The notes beneath the pieces were generated by a model that had not been told where the DNA came from, searched no databases, and saw nothing but the letters and a program-made list of their open reading frames with translations. This document shows, one piece after another, positions 31,301 through 42,489 of a stretch of 64,000 nt of DNA (position 1 is its first letter; the number at the start of each line of letters is the position of its first letter). Source of the stretch: Diaporthe sp. PMI_573 (taxonomy: Eukaryota; Ascomycota; Sordariomycetes; Diaporthales; Diaporthaceae); NCBI GenBank assembly GCA_021399435.1, contig JAJTUP010000024.1:310001-374000 (forward strand). Direction: 5' to 3'. The translations under genes and the position numbers were made by a program.

Positions 31301-32171
31301 ATGCGTGTGCGAAACTTGCTTTTGGCCGGCATAACGGGCCTCTTGGTCGACATGGCCATGTCCACCTCGGCTCTGGAGGCCAGAGACGGTATGATGAAAC
31401 AAAGGTCAACATAGAGGAGGAAGCTGACGCTCAGTTCCAGCAGTGGCCACACCTCGGCTCAAGAACTGGGGCGTCGTGCTGTTCCGAGCTTTCGACGGCC
31501 AAGACATTTTCGGCCCCCTAGATGCATTGCAGCTACTGGCCTTCCAGCGCCAGATGAACCTTTACCTCATTGCGGAGACATTGGACCCAGTCACATCCGA
31601 GCCTGCCTCCGCCGCCATGAACTCAAAGAACTCGAGTTTCTGGCCCATAATCCTTCCGACTCACACTTTTTATAATGCCCCAGAACTGGATGTTCTTTTC
31701 GTGCCCGGCGGTGCCGGTGTACGGGCGCCAGACGTTAAGAATATCACGGACTTTATCGCCGCTCAATACCCGAGTGTCGAATACCTCATCACTGTCTGCA
31801 CCGGTGCCGGCCTTGCCGCCAAGTCTGGCGTGCTGGATGGTAGGAGGGCGACCACGAATAAGTCGGCATGGTCTACTGTTACCGCGTGGGGACCCAACGT
31901 GGACTGGATCCGTCAGGCTCGATGGGTTGTAGATGGTAACATTTGGACTGCAGCTGGGGTGAGTACATACCAAGGCGGACATTCCTTAATGACTCCTTAA
32001 CTGACGTTATTGGTTCAGGTCACAGCGGGATTGGACTTGACCTTTGCATTTATGACCGAGATGTTCGGGTATGAACAGTCGAATCGAATTGCGACGCTGA
32101 TGGAGTATATTCCAAACACAAACTCGAGCAACGATCCTTTTGGGGCCGCTCTGAACGTGACCAGCCCTTAA
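31301..32171 (+). CDS. DJ-1/PfpI superfamily protein with N-terminal signal-like segment
   Basis: Three exons, 31301-31388, 31441-31958 and 32019-32171, total 252 aa. Intron 1 (GTATGA...TTCCAG, branch GCTGAC) is phase 1. Intron 2 (GTGAGT...TTCAG, branch CTGAC) is phase 0. Residues 1-26 are hydrophobic (LLLAGITGLLVDMAMSTSALEA) and look like a signal peptide. The DJ-1 fold follows: WGVVLFRAFDGQDIFGPLDALQ with the conserved acidic residue, LDVLFVPGGAG, and the nucleophile elbow LITVCTGAGLAAKSGVLDG with Cys149. NxS/T sites in the last third fit secretion. Relatives include isocyanide hydratases, glyoxalase III-like enzymes and uncharacterised fungal secreted forms. The substrate is not evident. 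Confidence 0.87.
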
Positions 32172-32805
32172 TGAACAAGCGCAGATAGTTATAGAAGTAA
32201 CGTTGGATCCAGCTCCCCCAAGTCTGGTGCGTGCAATCTGGCTCTTGTACATAGGCAAGCCTGTGTGTTATTCGTGAATTTCGACCAACGCCATTGTCGA
32301 TTCACGTCAACATGAGGAACTCTCAGGGGCTTTGGGTCAGTGGTCTTATTCAACGAGCCATAAGTGCTGATAGTTCAGACCTATAGATTTACACGAAGGG
32401 GTGCCCTGACTTTTAAGCAAGGTATGTGCCGCACACGTGCAGGTTGCCGCGCGGAACGAGTGCTTAAACCATTATTTTTTTACATGGGAACATGTAACGG
32501 TTGACATGCAGTTAAGCACTGTGGCCCGCAAGATCCACATGTACATTGCATTTTGAGCGCATGGTCCCACCACCTCGCTTTCTTCATGTGGATCGTGTCG
32601 ATACAGTAGGCTGCAGTACCCATGACCAACACTCCCTCATTTCTCCGTTCCAGGCAGCCGGCACTTTGACCATCTAAGAGCAACATCCGTATCTGCGCAA
32701 AGCCTCAAGTGCTTTCCACGTCATTATAGTAGGCATCTCTGTCACGTTTGTGCCTCACACCTAGAACACATCACTCACCACCTTTGTATCTTCATCGCAG
32801 TCAAA
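32172..32805. other. intergenic
   Basis: 3' flank of the DJ-1-like gene and the promoter of the kinase-like gene. The CACC/CATC-rich leader just before 32806 resembles a fungal 5' UTR. Confidence 0.4.
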
Positions 32806-34131
32806 ATGTCGTTGTTCGCCCCAGACGCTTCACTCAACTGGCTTGATCGGCCTAAATTCTTCCACCATCCCTGGACACCTCCTGAGGACCCCGACACACC
32901 TTGTCTTCCATATACCGCGGGCTTCACAGTGCCAATTCATCGCCATGTGCCCCCTGCCCTGTTCGGTCATGTCTACGGCCCCGGACCCCGATCAAACCCC
33001 TCTAGGGAATATCTATTCAAGACTACTCAGAGTGAGCAGGTGGTCACTAATCCGCCACTGGATTCGGATGTCCTACCTCAGATGGCATCTGAAATGGCAC
33101 GTCTAACTGTCACCACTCCAATCATGACCGGCACCGCAGATGGCGCACAAGTTGTTGCTTGCACAGTCATGCCTCAGAACGCCTCCGCAAGTGAATCAAA
33201 GCCTTTCAGAGCTGTTGCCAAAATTTACGACGCGCTTTACTATCGACTTCGAGCAGACATAGGGAACAAGCCGCGTGATGTCGTCTCGGAATCCGATGAA
33301 GACTACAGCCGAGAAGCCGCCGCATACGAGTTTCTCCAGAAGGCAGGACAGACAGGGCCTACAGGGTCCGCACCGGCTGACTACGGGTCCTGGACATTCA
33401 CTCTTCCAATCACTCATGGAGGCGAGCTCCTGCAGAGACCTGTCCGTATGGTGCTGATGGAACACCTAGATGGGACATCTCTCCAAGGCGCCCTTCGGCG
33501 AAATGAGCCTCGTGCAGGGAAGGATGCTTTCCACTACCCTGAGGAATACAGACTGGAGATTCTCGCACGCGCGCTGGATGGGTATGAAAGGCAGTATCAC
33601 ATCGGTGTTGACCAGTTCAGTTTCGCAGCGCGGAACGTCATGATTGTGCCGAATGCGGACCCAAATGCTGAGAGGATTTCGGGCCTCCCACTCCCGCGCA
33701 CCGTAATTATTGACTACAATAATGCAGTGGTTCATCCTCTCATCGGTAGCTCCAAGCTTCCGGACTCGCCGCATCCCTGTAACCCCATGCGGGGCTTTTG
33801 GGATAGCGATCTGTGCTTAGACTTCGATGGTTGGGTACCGCACAGGTGGTGGTGTTCCCGGAGACCTATGCAAGAATGGCTATTGAAGAGGTTTGGGACG
33901 GAAGAGAAGAAGGGACTGTATGCGCCGATAGACGTGGAGCTGCATCTTGACGAGAATGACGGTGCCGACTGTCCAACGACGGCGAAATATGGAAATTATC
34001 AGCCCCCGCTGAGTATGTTGAAAGACGGGTTTAGAATTCCGTCGTTTAACCCCAGAGATCCTCGGCCAACAGGCCCTTGCAAGGCCGGTCAAAATCTGTC
34101 AGGCAACCATGGTCCAGAAAATGTGGAATGA
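32806..34131 (+). CDS. fungal protein-kinase-like protein, probable pseudokinase
   Basis: 441 aa, single exon, ATG in context AAAATG. The second half has a kinase-like layout: FRAVAKIYDALYY with Lys139 in the beta-3 position, SREAAAYEFLQ (helix C Glu region), hinge VRMVLMEHLDG at about 213-223, the catalytic-loop equivalent QFSFAARNVMI at 270-280, and the metal-binding IIDYNNAVV with Asp303. In the fungal family I know, the loop reads QxDLAPRNVM. Here the Asp position is Ser272 while Asn277 is kept, so phosphotransfer is doubtful. The N-terminal ~100 residues are Pro-rich and family-specific. No signal peptide or membrane span, so a cytosolic or nuclear protein. Family identity is moderately sure; the function is unknown. 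Confidence 0.75.
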   Translation: MSLFAPDASLNWLDRPKFFHHPWTPPEDPDTPCLPYTAGFTVPIHRHVPPALFGHVYGPGPRSNPSREYLFKTTQSEQVVTNPPLDSDVLPQMASEMARLTVTTPIMTGTADGAQVVACTVMPQNASASESKPFRAVAKIYDALYYRLRADIGNKPRDVVSESDEDYSREAAAYEFLQKAGQTGPTGSAPADYGSWTFTLPITHGGELLQRPVRMVLMEHLDGTSLQGALRRNEPRAGKDAFHYPEEYRLEILARALDGYERQYHIGVDQFSFAARNVMIVPNADPNAERISGLPLPRTVIIDYNNAVVHPLIGSSKLPDSPHPCNPMRGFWDSDLCLDFDGWVPHRWWCSRRPMQEWLLKRFGTEEKKGLYAPIDVELHLDENDGADCPTTAKYGNYQPPLSMLKDGFRIPSFNPRDPRPTGPCKAGQNLSGNHGPENVE

Positions 34132-34476
34132 GACTTCAAGTTTGTTATTGCTTGATCTCAACTCTCACAATGCAGCATGTTACAAAACACCTTTGTGGAG
34201 CGTCGGGGTTGATCAGCCGGCTTAGAGGATGTGGGCACATGTTGGGAAATGTCGACATCTGCATCAGCGTGAGGCTTGAATTACTCATATGCCACAGGTT
34301 CAAGCAATTTATGAGCGTCATATTTGTCCCTGCTGATGCTGTGGACGACATTCCTGGGCCTTACACATGTTTTCTCAGTTTACTTTCATTGTTTCCCTGT
34401 TTAGCTGTCATATCCTCGTTGCTGGTGCTCCGTAACCCCAATGCTCGCCAACATCTACCTAGATTGGCGTTCGCTG

Positions 34477-36903
34477 CTAGTACGGCACGGCTTTACACCC
34501 CTTCTGACCTGGTAGGACCACGCGTCGTCGCTTCACGGCAGCCGTGCGAGCCGGAAACAATAGGCTGACAGCCGCTCGACGCTGAGGCTGGTATGCCTTG
34601 AACCCGGCCACGAGGCCAGTACTCTTGCTTCTCCTCACGCCACCGCCAATAACCAGCCCATCCCTTTTCTTTTGCAAAGCATTTAAACTTCTCACAACCT
34701 TCTCGTAGCTCCCAAAGAATGCGTGGGCCCTCACATCATTGCCTTCCCTCGTCTCAACCATCCCATGGCCCAGCGTAACGCCCCAGAACGGCAGTGCCTC
34801 GCAAGACCCACTACCACCAAGCTCAATGGCATGAGCGTCAACATCTCCATCCCTCTCCAGCAACACACTGTATATCGCGCCCGTGTACCTTAACAGCTTG
34901 CTCGGTGTAACCTGGGCGGGGAACACCCAGCCGTGCCCGTCATCCGCACCGGTCACCGGGTCAGTGGTGGACAGGGCGACGGGGTGCCACAGTGTCACGA
35001 GAACGCCCTCGAGCCGGACCATGACCTGCTTGTGCACGGGAGTCATGAGCACGGCGGCGACCCTCCGGGGCCCGGATGGCGTTGCGACGGTGTGACCCCT
35101 GCGCAGGGACGAGATCCGGATGTGTTTGTGGTTAGCAAGACGCACTGGGGTCCGCCCCGCGAAGCACGGCGCGGAAGAGGAATTGTAAGCCCTCATCGAG
35201 AATGCTGTGGGGCCGGTAGACATCATCAGCCTGCTTCTGGAGATCAGTCTCCCGGAGCCGGCGGGCACGTATCGGGATAGGTTATGCCCGCCTGCTCCGG
35301 CGGGGATGCCCACGTTGCTCGGCTCCGGGGCGGGGAGGTCGTCAAAGGCTGAGCTCAGGGCGTCGCGGCACCTGGTAAACAGCGGTGAGCCGGTGCCGTA
35401 CTGCAGGGGTCCCGGGTCCTTGAAGCTGTTGCAGGCCTGCCTGGCGTGCGCGCCGTGTAGGCTGGGCAGGTAGTGCTGGCCCCAGCGGGTAAGGTACTTG
35501 TCCCTGGACAGAGCGAGGCTCACCTGGCCCAGGGGCTCGGGCCCGGTCAGGTCCTGCATTAGGGCAGCGCACATCGGGTCTTTGGGGAAGTGGGCTGCAG
35601 GCAACGAGGCGATGATGTCGCGGAGCTGTTGCTGTTTCTCGGCGAGGCCGGCTGGGGACTGGAGCTCGGGGTTGAGGCGGTGCTCCCCGAGGGCGTCTAT
35701 CGGGAAGAGCTCGGAGAGAAAGGCGCAGATGCGGGATCGGGAAACGTGACTTGCTGTCTCGGCGTCGGAGAGGGATGTAAAGGATAAGTCCATCAGATCC
35801 CGGCTGGCGTGGCTGATGTGTTGTGCTTCTGTCATTTTGTTGTATTGCAGGGCGACGTTCAGGAATGACGGCTCCATGTCAGTGTCTGTAGTGCTGCTCT
35901 TCCACCTCAAATAGACATCCCGGGATTGGCCGTACTGTAGGCTTCCTAGTGGTATGTTGAGTTCAAAGTTGCCGCCAGGAGCCTGAACAGGATACTCTTG
36001 GCCCACAGCAATCCCCATTGTCTGCTGTATTGTGACGATGTTGGGATATGTCAACCTGAGGGTGGCAGTATTGGCAAAAGTCGACTGGAGGTTGGCAACG
36101 GCGTGGACGAAGACAGTGCCTATCATGCCTGCATCGGGGATGAAGGCGTAGTTACCTCCTCCAAACTCTGCAATTGACTTCAGCAGTCCTGATCTGAGGG
36201 TATATCCGAAACCGAAGGTGTGGACGGACGGCACTATACCGCCCATCGCCTTGAGCGCTGGCACGTATCCTTGTTGGGGACACATGTGGTTCGGAACTCC
36301 ATCCGTTAAAACCATGACAGCAGGTACACGACCTGTATTTGCTTCGTTCTTGAAAAGCTTGATGCCATCTCGCAATCCGTGCCACAGATTTGTACAGCTC
36401 TCGAGTCCCATCGCCTCAATCTTCGCCTTGGCGGCTTCCTTGTTGGCGTCGGTCATCTCTGTCAGGGGCTGCAGGACCTTGGATCCGTTCGAGAATGTCA
36501 CGATTGCCAGTCGATCTTCCTTTGTCATCGTTGACATTATTGTGCGGCATGCGTGCTTGACCAGGTCCAAAACTGACAGGCCTGTCCTCTCATCCTCACC
36601 AGGAGCCGGGGCATCAACACCCATGCTGCCCGACACGTCAATCACTAAAGCGATATCACATGGCACATGTGAGAGCTTTTCGTTTTCTGGCAGTTTTGGC
36701 GGCTGTACTGTGAGGATGACACCGTCTTTGTCGGATAATGGTTGAATTTTGACGGTAGCACCACCCTGTGAAGTAGTGGCCGCATCACGCGACTCAACTG
36801 CGGCGTAAGGAGGAGGGGCCTCGTTGACGTCCGGTACAGGCGGGTTTCTCCCGAAAATGGGCACAATAACCTGCGGTCCATTAGTAACTACTTGTTTTGG
36901 CAT
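34477..36903 (-). CDS. vWA-Hint protein (von Willebrand A plus intein-like Hint domain)
   Basis: 808 aa, one exon, ATG 36901-36903. The N-terminal linker has an APPPYAAVE PY-type motif. The vWA domain is at about 80-270, with a complete MIDAS: DVSGS (Asp89, Ser91, Ser93), Thr171 (SCTNLWHG) and Asp201 (LTDGVPN). A Vwaint-type beta-rich region follows to about 480. The Hint domain starts at Cys580 (SSAPCFAGRTPVRLA), with HIRISSLRRGHTV, LWHPV (His640) and LGHGM motifs. The architecture matches known eukaryotic vWA-Hint proteins, in which Hint is related to hedgehog and intein autoprocessing domains. This one may therefore cleave itself at Cys580, as prediction only. The tail is basic (VKRRRVV). 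No signal peptide is seen. Confidence 0.88.
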   Translation of the reverse strand: MPKQVVTNGPQVIVPIFGRNPPVPDVNEAPPPYAAVESRDAATTSQGGATVKIQPLSDKDGVILTVQPPKLPENEKLSHVPCDIALVIDVSGSMGVDAPAPGEDERTGLSVLDLVKHACRTIMSTMTKEDRLAIVTFSNGSKVLQPLTEMTDANKEAAKAKIEAMGLESCTNLWHGLRDGIKLFKNEANTGRVPAVMVLTDGVPNHMCPQQGYVPALKAMGGIVPSVHTFGFGYTLRSGLLKSIAEFGGGNYAFIPDAGMIGTVFVHAVANLQSTFANTATLRLTYPNIVTIQQTMGIAVGQEYPVQAPGGNFELNIPLGSLQYGQSRDVYLRWKSSTTDTDMEPSFLNVALQYNKMTEAQHISHASRDLMDLSFTSLSDAETASHVSRSRICAFLSELFPIDALGEHRLNPELQSPAGLAEKQQQLRDIIASLPAAHFPKDPMCAALMQDLTGPEPLGQVSLALSRDKYLTRWGQHYLPSLHGAHARQACNSFKDPGPLQYGTGSPLFTRCRDALSSAFDDLPAPEPSNVGIPAGAGGHNLSRYVPAGSGRLISRSRLMMSTGPTAFSMRAYNSSSAPCFAGRTPVRLANHKHIRISSLRRGHTVATPSGPRRVAAVLMTPVHKQVMVRLEGVLVTLWHPVALSTTDPVTGADDGHGWVFPAQVTPSKLLRYTGAIYSVLLERDGDVDAHAIELGGSGSCEALPFWGVTLGHGMVETREGNDVRAHAFFGSYEKVVRSLNALQKKRDGLVIGGGVRRSKSTGLVAGFKAYQPQRRAAVSLLFPARTAAVKRRRVVLPGQKGCKAVPY

Positions 36904-38221
36904 GTCCGGAAAATTTAGTCCCCACCATTGCGATTAGTTCCACAGATGAGAAGTCAAGTTCAAAGCGTTGATCAGGACCCGAAAGTTCAAATCGTTGTGC
37001 AGATTAGATGAGAAGGAGAACAGACAATCAGATGGGAGGGCGAAGACAGACTCGTCCATCATTGTATATGGCAAGAGCACCCAAAAGGGCTATGATTAGG
37101 CGGCCGCTTCCATAGTCTCAGCCACTGAGCAACCAGCATCATCCTGTTTCGCACAAAGACCAAGCAGTGGCCGGCCCGAGAAATGGGGATGTTGGAGGGT
37201 TTCGGGAGAGGGGCCTGGAGGCCAAGGAGGCCTTGTCGTTCTGACTACTGGAATAGTGGCCGCGCTTGCTGGAAAGTCCACCTGATTAAAGAGGTTTTGC
37301 AGCGGCCTGGCCACTGACTCAACCCGGAGGGGGTTGGCACCTCGACAAAGGAACATCTGAAGGCAGCTCCAAATGCTCAAGGAATTAGGACCCGGGTTAA
37401 TCAACTTTTCTTAGTGCCACGATCTGTTGGCCGGACCACAGACGTGCCAACGATCCTTCGACCCATTTGTTGGTTGGAGGTGGGCCTGACTTGCACGCTA
37501 GGCACCCTCCACGCCCTTTGACCCGTGGACCGAGCGGTCTGCCTTGCTCAAGTACTGAAGTAGTTTCAATGTCGTCTACAATCGATTGGCTGCCAGTCCG
37601 TGATCCGTGATATTTGCACGCAAGGTAGGTGGAGTCAGCAAAACAAGTGCCCACTCATTGCTCAAGAAAGTATAAATCGTTGCCATTTGTTAAAATGTAA
37701 CGGTTTGAGTCCGTAGGATCGGTCCGGCGGCCGGCGCTCACCTCCCTCTCTGGCCGGCCCACGGGCCTGCAACAGCCACCGAAACATCTGGCCATCTGGC
37801 CCTGGCCTTCGAACTTCTGGATCTTATCCACGACACAAGAAGATTCTTGAAAACTGAGATCAATGGGCGGACTTGCAGTTCTGAGACACGTGAGAATAAG
37901 GTTTTGACAGCTGTTGTGCAACACAACACGTGCGGCTCTTCACCTGCGAGAAAACGGGGTCAGCCCCTGAGCTTAGTGCGGGCCCCTGTGGCGGCCGACC
38001 TCTGACGAACTCCTCCTGTCAAGCTGTCATGGCAGACTCAGCGACGGTCAGGCCTCAAGTTAATCCAGGTTGGTGCCTGTTCTGCAATATGTCACCTGGG
38101 CCACCAACACCGTGGAACGACATAAGCAAGGGGTTGAGCAGTTAGTTATTAGTTGTTGTTCTGCCTAAGCTCGAGCCCTGCATTTGATCGACTTCTTATA
38201 GGCTGCCTCCAGATCTGCTAC
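36904..38221. other. intergenic
   Basis: Promoter of the vWA-Hint gene at the left; otherwise no supported gene. The minus-strand ORFs at 37096-37404 and 37655-37924 lack recognisable content. Confidence 0.4.
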
Positions 38222-41035
38222 CTACATTCTCACTGCCTCCTCGCTCGCTACCTCCTTGTTCTTTCCCTTGCACTGTTCTGAATGCCCTGCATCAAACATA
38301 CGCATGAAACGCCACTTCCTCCGCTCCTTGTCGCTCTCCGCAAGTTCCCTGTCGACCCGATCCACCACATCTTCGAAACTCTCGTCTAGCTCGGTCCGCT
38401 CAGCGCGAGGAAGATCTAGAACATGATCTAAAGCCCCTCCATCGATAAGAGCCATGGAGATTTTGCTAAGGTAAGGAAGGGTGTGGTACAACGGACGAAA
38501 GAGGTTGACGTCCGCGCCATTCTGGATGAGGCAGTGTACAGCATCTTCGTGACCTCGGTAAACAGCATTCGCCAAGGGAGTCTGATATTTACGTGCAACG
38601 AGATTGAAATTTGCTCCTCCTTGAATCAGAACATGGACAATATCGATCATACCCTGACCAGCAGCGACATGGAGGGCCGGTATGAAGCCGTTGTATGCTG
38701 GCCCTTGACTATCCTCACCTTCCTCCATAAGGTCCGGATTCCCTCCAGCATTGAGCAGGAGCTCCACGATCCTGCAGTCTCTCTTAAAGACGTCGTTCCA
38801 AAGCGCTGGAGCGCCACGTTTATTCCGGCCTTTATCAACATCGATCTCAGGTCGCTTGACGAGGAGCTCGATGATGGAGTATTGGCGATCAAGTACGGCC
38901 CGCAAGAGAGGTGTCCGAAGAGCCACGGTCGAGTAATTAACATCTGCGCCTGCCTCAATGAGCTGAGAGCACATGGCAAGGTTCCCTCTCTCCACTGCAA
39001 GATCAAGCAGACAATGTCGGCGCGAGCTGAGGCTGGGATTCAGGGTACCGTCTCGGGTCCACCGAGCCACCGTGCGAGCAAGCCCAACGTAACCACGTCA
39101 AATGCAGCCGACTGCGATGGCTGCAGGTCGCGAATATCAATACTTGGGAGTTTTCTCTTCCAGGCCCTAAGGCTTGAAACCCACTGCCTATAATAGCGAC
39201 TGCTACTAGTCGGACGGCCGAGGAATTTCAAGAGCAGAGGGGCTGTGACACTCCTGGCCTCGTGAGCCTCGGGGTCGCAGTCCGTGAAATGCTTGTGCCA
39301 GTAATGATCAGCGTACTTTCTCAATGCATTGGTAGTAAAGATATCGTCCGAGGCCATGAGAAGGTGCAAACAAACGGCCCCAAGTAATTGATCATCCAGT
39401 TTATTCGGCCAGTCGTGGCTCTCCAGGTATTCTTGTACTGACAAGTGCGAAAATCGGCATGTTGAGCCCATAATCACGACCAAGTTGTGACAAGCTTCCA
39501 GCACGAACTCAGTGTCAATGTCTAGATCGTGAGGCACCAGACCGTCACTCGACTGGCAAACTGCAGCGACGAGTTCCTCGGGAGACAGTGGTGCTGCGGA
39601 GTCCATTATAAAACTCCTGGTAATGGAGGCCGGGTCCCGGTGATCTGATCGGTTGCGGTCGCAATAGAAGTAAACCATGGTCTCCTTGTTCCGGGATTTG
39701 TCTAGATGAGTTTCGGCGTTATCGATGACTTTGAAGCTCAACTTTGTCTTCCCGGCACCCGCTGCTGGTATGTTAGTTCCCGAGCCCCGTACATGGGGAA
39801 ATAAGATTGTCCACATACGGATGCCATGCAGCCAGAATATCTCGGAGACATTTGACTCCTCCCACCGCCTAAATGCCTCCCTTCCCAAGAGCCAGGATCC
39901 CGTATGAACGACTCGGCCACTTTTTGCGAAATCATGGTCGCTGGCATATTGGATTGGTGAAAGCCACTGCAACAATTCGCTCCTCTCGTCTTCAAGCAGC
40001 CTTACCCACAGCCCCTCAATCTTAGCATCGATATTGAACAACTCCTCGGCCACCAAGTTGTGCAGCTTTTCTCGATCTTGAAGATTTAAAACCCGTTCGC
40101 AATTGGATGCTTCAACATCCGCCTGGCTGGCTCTGAAGTTGATGGATGTCAACAGATCTGAGACTGCCGAAGGATCAAACACGGCAGTGATTGTGTGCGC
40201 GATGGTGTTCTTGCTGAATCTCTTAATGGCCTTAGCCATGAAGACCAGCATCTCCCGACAAAGCGGGACCAAGGCCTGCTTCAGCTGAATCACTGATGCA
40301 CGCCCATTATCAGAGGACCCAGAGAGATACAATTGTTCGTAGACTCTGACGCGGAGGCCAAGAAAACATACTCTTTCGAGCCCAGAAAACAGCAATTCTC
40401 GCTGCTCGTCGTTGACAGTCAGAACCTACAGGTGACGGTAAGTAACAATACCAAGGCGTCTCGAGCTTCGAGGCTATACATACCTCGAGAACGAATCGGA
40501 CTGCTGCCCAGGGAAGCGCCGCGTGGGTCGGGTCAAAGCTGACAGCAATGTCGCCGACCTCCTTGAAGCGACGCAGACAAGTGATGATTCTGGAGATTGC
40601 CACCTGGACACTAACGGCGTCCGTTCCAGCAAGCTGGTTGTTGTCATTCCAGGTACGGTCGTGTAGAGCCTGTTTCCTCTGATGGGCGATCCGCTCGAGG
40701 TCGCTGAAAATATTCTCGCTACCATCAGAGTCCTGGACCACCGTTTCAACGGGTAGCCGATCACTGTGAGGAAGATAATCCCAGGCCATCTGCCATACTG
40801 GCTGTTGAGGTCTGTCCTGTAGCCGGTGGTTTGTGTCTTGCTCTGGGTCTGACTCTGGCTCTGCATGTGGCTCTGTCGCAGTTCCGATCCTTGTGTCCAC
40901 GCTGCTGCCCACAGCCTGAGCCCCAATTTCAGCTTGCAGGTTCATTCGTGACACGTCATCGTGCGATTCCTTCTGCTTTGGAGACCGGTTCCGAAGTCCA
41001 AACCAATTTGCAACCTTGTCTCGCTTTCGAGTCAT
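38222..41035 (-). pseudogene. NACHT-ankyrin (fungal NLR-like) gene with deleted NTPase core and a frameshift
   Basis: Exons 41035-40484, 40425-39819 and 39761-~39045, then ankyrin sequence in another frame to 38222. Introns have GTATGT donors and TGTAG / AGCAG acceptors, the latter after an AACTAACA branch site. Residues ~60-380 match the N-terminal domain found before NACHT in fungal STAND proteins (WQMAWDYL, GDIAVSFDPTHAALPWAAVRFVLE). The P-loop GIPGAGKTKL is at about 384-393. About 35 residues later (DPASITRSFI) the sequence jumps to PLSPEELVAAVCQ, FVLEACHNLVVI and CRFSHLSVQEYLE, which belong after NACHT; Walker B and sensor parts are missing without a frame break. LARWLGG is followed by a stop, and the ankyrin repeats (LLDLAVERGNLAMCSQLIEAGADVN, five or more) continue only after a one-base shift near 39045-39070. 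A 56-nt intron with a poor GTTGGG donor is an alternative. The C-terminus is basic. Confidence 0.75.
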
Positions 41036-42489
41036 TCTTCCTTGTTGGCACAACCCTCATACTTGACTTGTGCATCACAACGCGGTACCTGCTAATGGCC
41101 GAGGCGAGCGGGGTTCTGAGGTGTTTGTGAATGTTGTGGCAAGCATCGGCACTTAGTTGCATATTTATAACGCAGAGGGATGCAAGTGTACTAAGGCGCA
41201 GTATGCCGTGGAACTGGAACCCTGAGAGCCTCGCCAGGCAGAGCAGTACGTACACCTTGGTGCTCGCTAAGCAACCCACCAGTGGCCACCGCCTGATGGG
41301 TCAAGGTGAACACGTTACATTATAAAATTAATGATAAATATATCAGTGGATACCTAGATATGAAATACTGATCTGCTAACAATCTAGTATTTACTTGTAT
41401 TATCACACTCCTTGTAACGTATCTGTAACTGCAGTATGGATCTCTTATCACTGGTCACTTCATGCGAAAATTAGGACAACCCTTGCCCAGTGATGAGCCC
41501 CTCTAGCATTGATGCTATCCGCACATCTACCGTGTGTTGATGACGCTAAACCATGGAAGAAGCACAATTCCAGTCCTCGTCTGCCGTGGTTCCGTGTTGG
41601 AAGGTTGCGCCGATGGTCGGATTTTCTTGTGAAGTAGTTCTGCTACAGAGAGGAAGCCCTGGAGAGACCACGATGGTTCATACTTCGTCGTTTTGTATTT
41701 CATCATACGTACATATACGACTTGCGAGAGCAAATTCTGTTCTGTATTAAGTGCACTCAACCTTAGTCCATATAGCCAATAAGAAGATTAAAGAAACGTT
41801 TTTTTCTTTCTTTTTTTTTTCAAAAAGAAAAACCCAAAAAAACCTAAAGAGTCACAAACACTTAGTCTTAGACACAGGTTTACGTTTTACTTCTAGACTA
41901 GCGAGTGAATCTCCACAGTCGCTGAATCGAGCTTCTTATGTTCTCTTGATTGCATGGACTATTTGGACTATTTGACATCTTGTACAGAAACATTGAAGTC
42001 GTAAAGAGAATCAAAAACCGACGTAAGGAAGATGGTCAGGTGGCCCCCTGCCATTTTGAAAATTCTGCGTCCGAGGGGAGCCATATTCTCGTCAGACCAG
42101 CTGAATTAGCACGTGGCCAGAGTACAAAATCATGATGTGGTAGCGGGTATATATACACATACCTAAGCTCATACGCATGTTCGCCGGCGTATACCTTTGT
42201 CCATGGGCGTCACGTCTTTCCCAGCATACCAGGCTGAGTGTAGCAGAGCCGATTTGGACTGGTAAAATGCGATAATTTCATTGGAATTAAGCGTCTGTGG
42301 CTAGAATCGAAACGAATGAGGCCCGGAAGGCGGGTGCTCTTTCGTAGACCCACGGGGCCCCCCAGTCACCGGTAAAATCTCATTCACTGCCACACTGAAC
42401 ATCAGACGAATATCTGTTTAGAAGGTATGACCCAAGGCACTAGGGGATCAGAGCTATCTCCCTCCCCAATCGTCCAGATTCCAAAAAAT
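41036..42489. other. intergenic, AT-rich in part
   Basis: The receptor gene promoter lies at the left. 41312-41420 is AT-rich and bounded by 8-bp inverted repeats (ACGTTACA / TGTAACGT). T-rich and A-rich runs lie at about 41798-41850. No gene. Confidence 0.4.
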
